In this document: piece by piece, positions 14,962-15,050 of the stretch
Numbering within the stretch: the stretch's first letter is position 1
How the letters are laid out: each line of letters opens with the position of its first letter
DNA from: Euryarchaeota archaeon UBA89
GTDB taxonomy: Archaea > Thermoplasmatota > Poseidoniia > Poseidoniales > Thalassarchaeaceae
Direction: 5' to 3'
DNA: 15,050 bases
Assembly: GCA_002495525.1 (NCBI GenBank)
Contig: DAFS01000018.1
Location: 1 to 15,050 of the forward strand
Notes under the pieces: model-generated
The model's database searches: none
Seen by the model: the letters and a program-made list of their open reading frames with translations, nothing else
What the model was told of the DNA's origin: nothing
Program-made: the position numbers and the translations under genes

Positions 14962-15050
14962 TGAGCGTTCGAATCATCATTGAATCGCGCACTTAGCTCA
15001 TCCATGCGCTCTTGGAGAAGTTTTGTCACAGACATACCTTCAATTGTTTC
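14955..15050 (-). CDS. C-terminal fragment of an unidentified gene
   Basis: The frame is open from the right edge and ends at TGA 14957-14955, giving 31 residues that end LLQERMDELSARFNDDSNAQR. The segment is charged and probably helical. It is accepted as coding because it is open to the edge, its stop is embedded in a strong binding site, and a start codon follows 4 bases later. No family can be named from this little sequence. Confidence 0.5.
   Translation of the reverse strand, partial: ETIEGMSVTKLLQERMDELSARFNDDSNAQR

Noticed and set aside
14750..14992. Extending the 66-aa gene to the ATG at 14992
   Set aside because: It would overlap the upstream gene's end, while a strong binding site directly precedes the ATG at 14950.

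Overview
The window reads as a gene-dense, AT-rich archaeal chromosome fragment. The best guess is a marine Thermoplasmatota lineage such as Marine Group II / Poseidoniales. This is inferred from several signs: a class II tRNA 5' end of archaeal leucine type, GAGGTG-type ribosome binding sites, TATA-like boxes just before the exported-protein genes, a Rad3/XPD-type helicase with a four-cysteine iron-sulfur pattern, and a giant secreted transglutaminase-like protein with thrombospondin type 3 (TSP3)-like and Ig-like repeats. No taxonomic marker is complete, so the assignment is not firm.

Left and centre (1-12127). The 5' end of a tRNA runs off the left edge on the minus strand. Divergent from it is a two-gene plus-strand block encoding large cell-surface proteins. 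The first (about 984 aa) has a signal peptide, beta-sandwich ectodomains, one C-terminal membrane helix and a short acidic tail. The second (about 2984 aa) has a signal segment, about 17 aspartate-rich calcium-binding-type repeats, a transglutaminase-like papain-fold domain with its N-terminal accessory region, about 1750 residues of cysteine-free and sequon-rich Ig-like modules, a membrane helix and a cytoplasmic DUF4129 domain. The ends of this protein match the TgpA-type order (transglutaminase, membrane helix, DUF4129), but the parts are separated by a very long stalk. Both proteins would face outward and be anchored by their C-termini, so a shared role at the envelope is plausible but unproven.

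Right (12116-15050). Everything is on the minus strand and converges on the giant gene, overlapping its 3' end by 12 bp. Reading leftward from the right edge there are: the tail of a partial gene, a tightly coupled 66-aa basic protein, an 89-base gap with a perfect 9-bp hairpin, the Rad3/XPD-like helicase, and 37 bases later a 158-aa protein whose C-terminus resembles the last strands of an Hsp20/alpha-crystallin domain. The helicase and the small protein are probably co-transcribed.

No mobile elements, CRISPR arrays or rRNA genes were seen, and no gap between genes exceeds about 120 bases. The most distinctive material is the architecture of the giant protein: the Glu in place of the usual catalytic Asp, the very uneven sequon density between the two surface proteins, and the strict confinement of cysteines.
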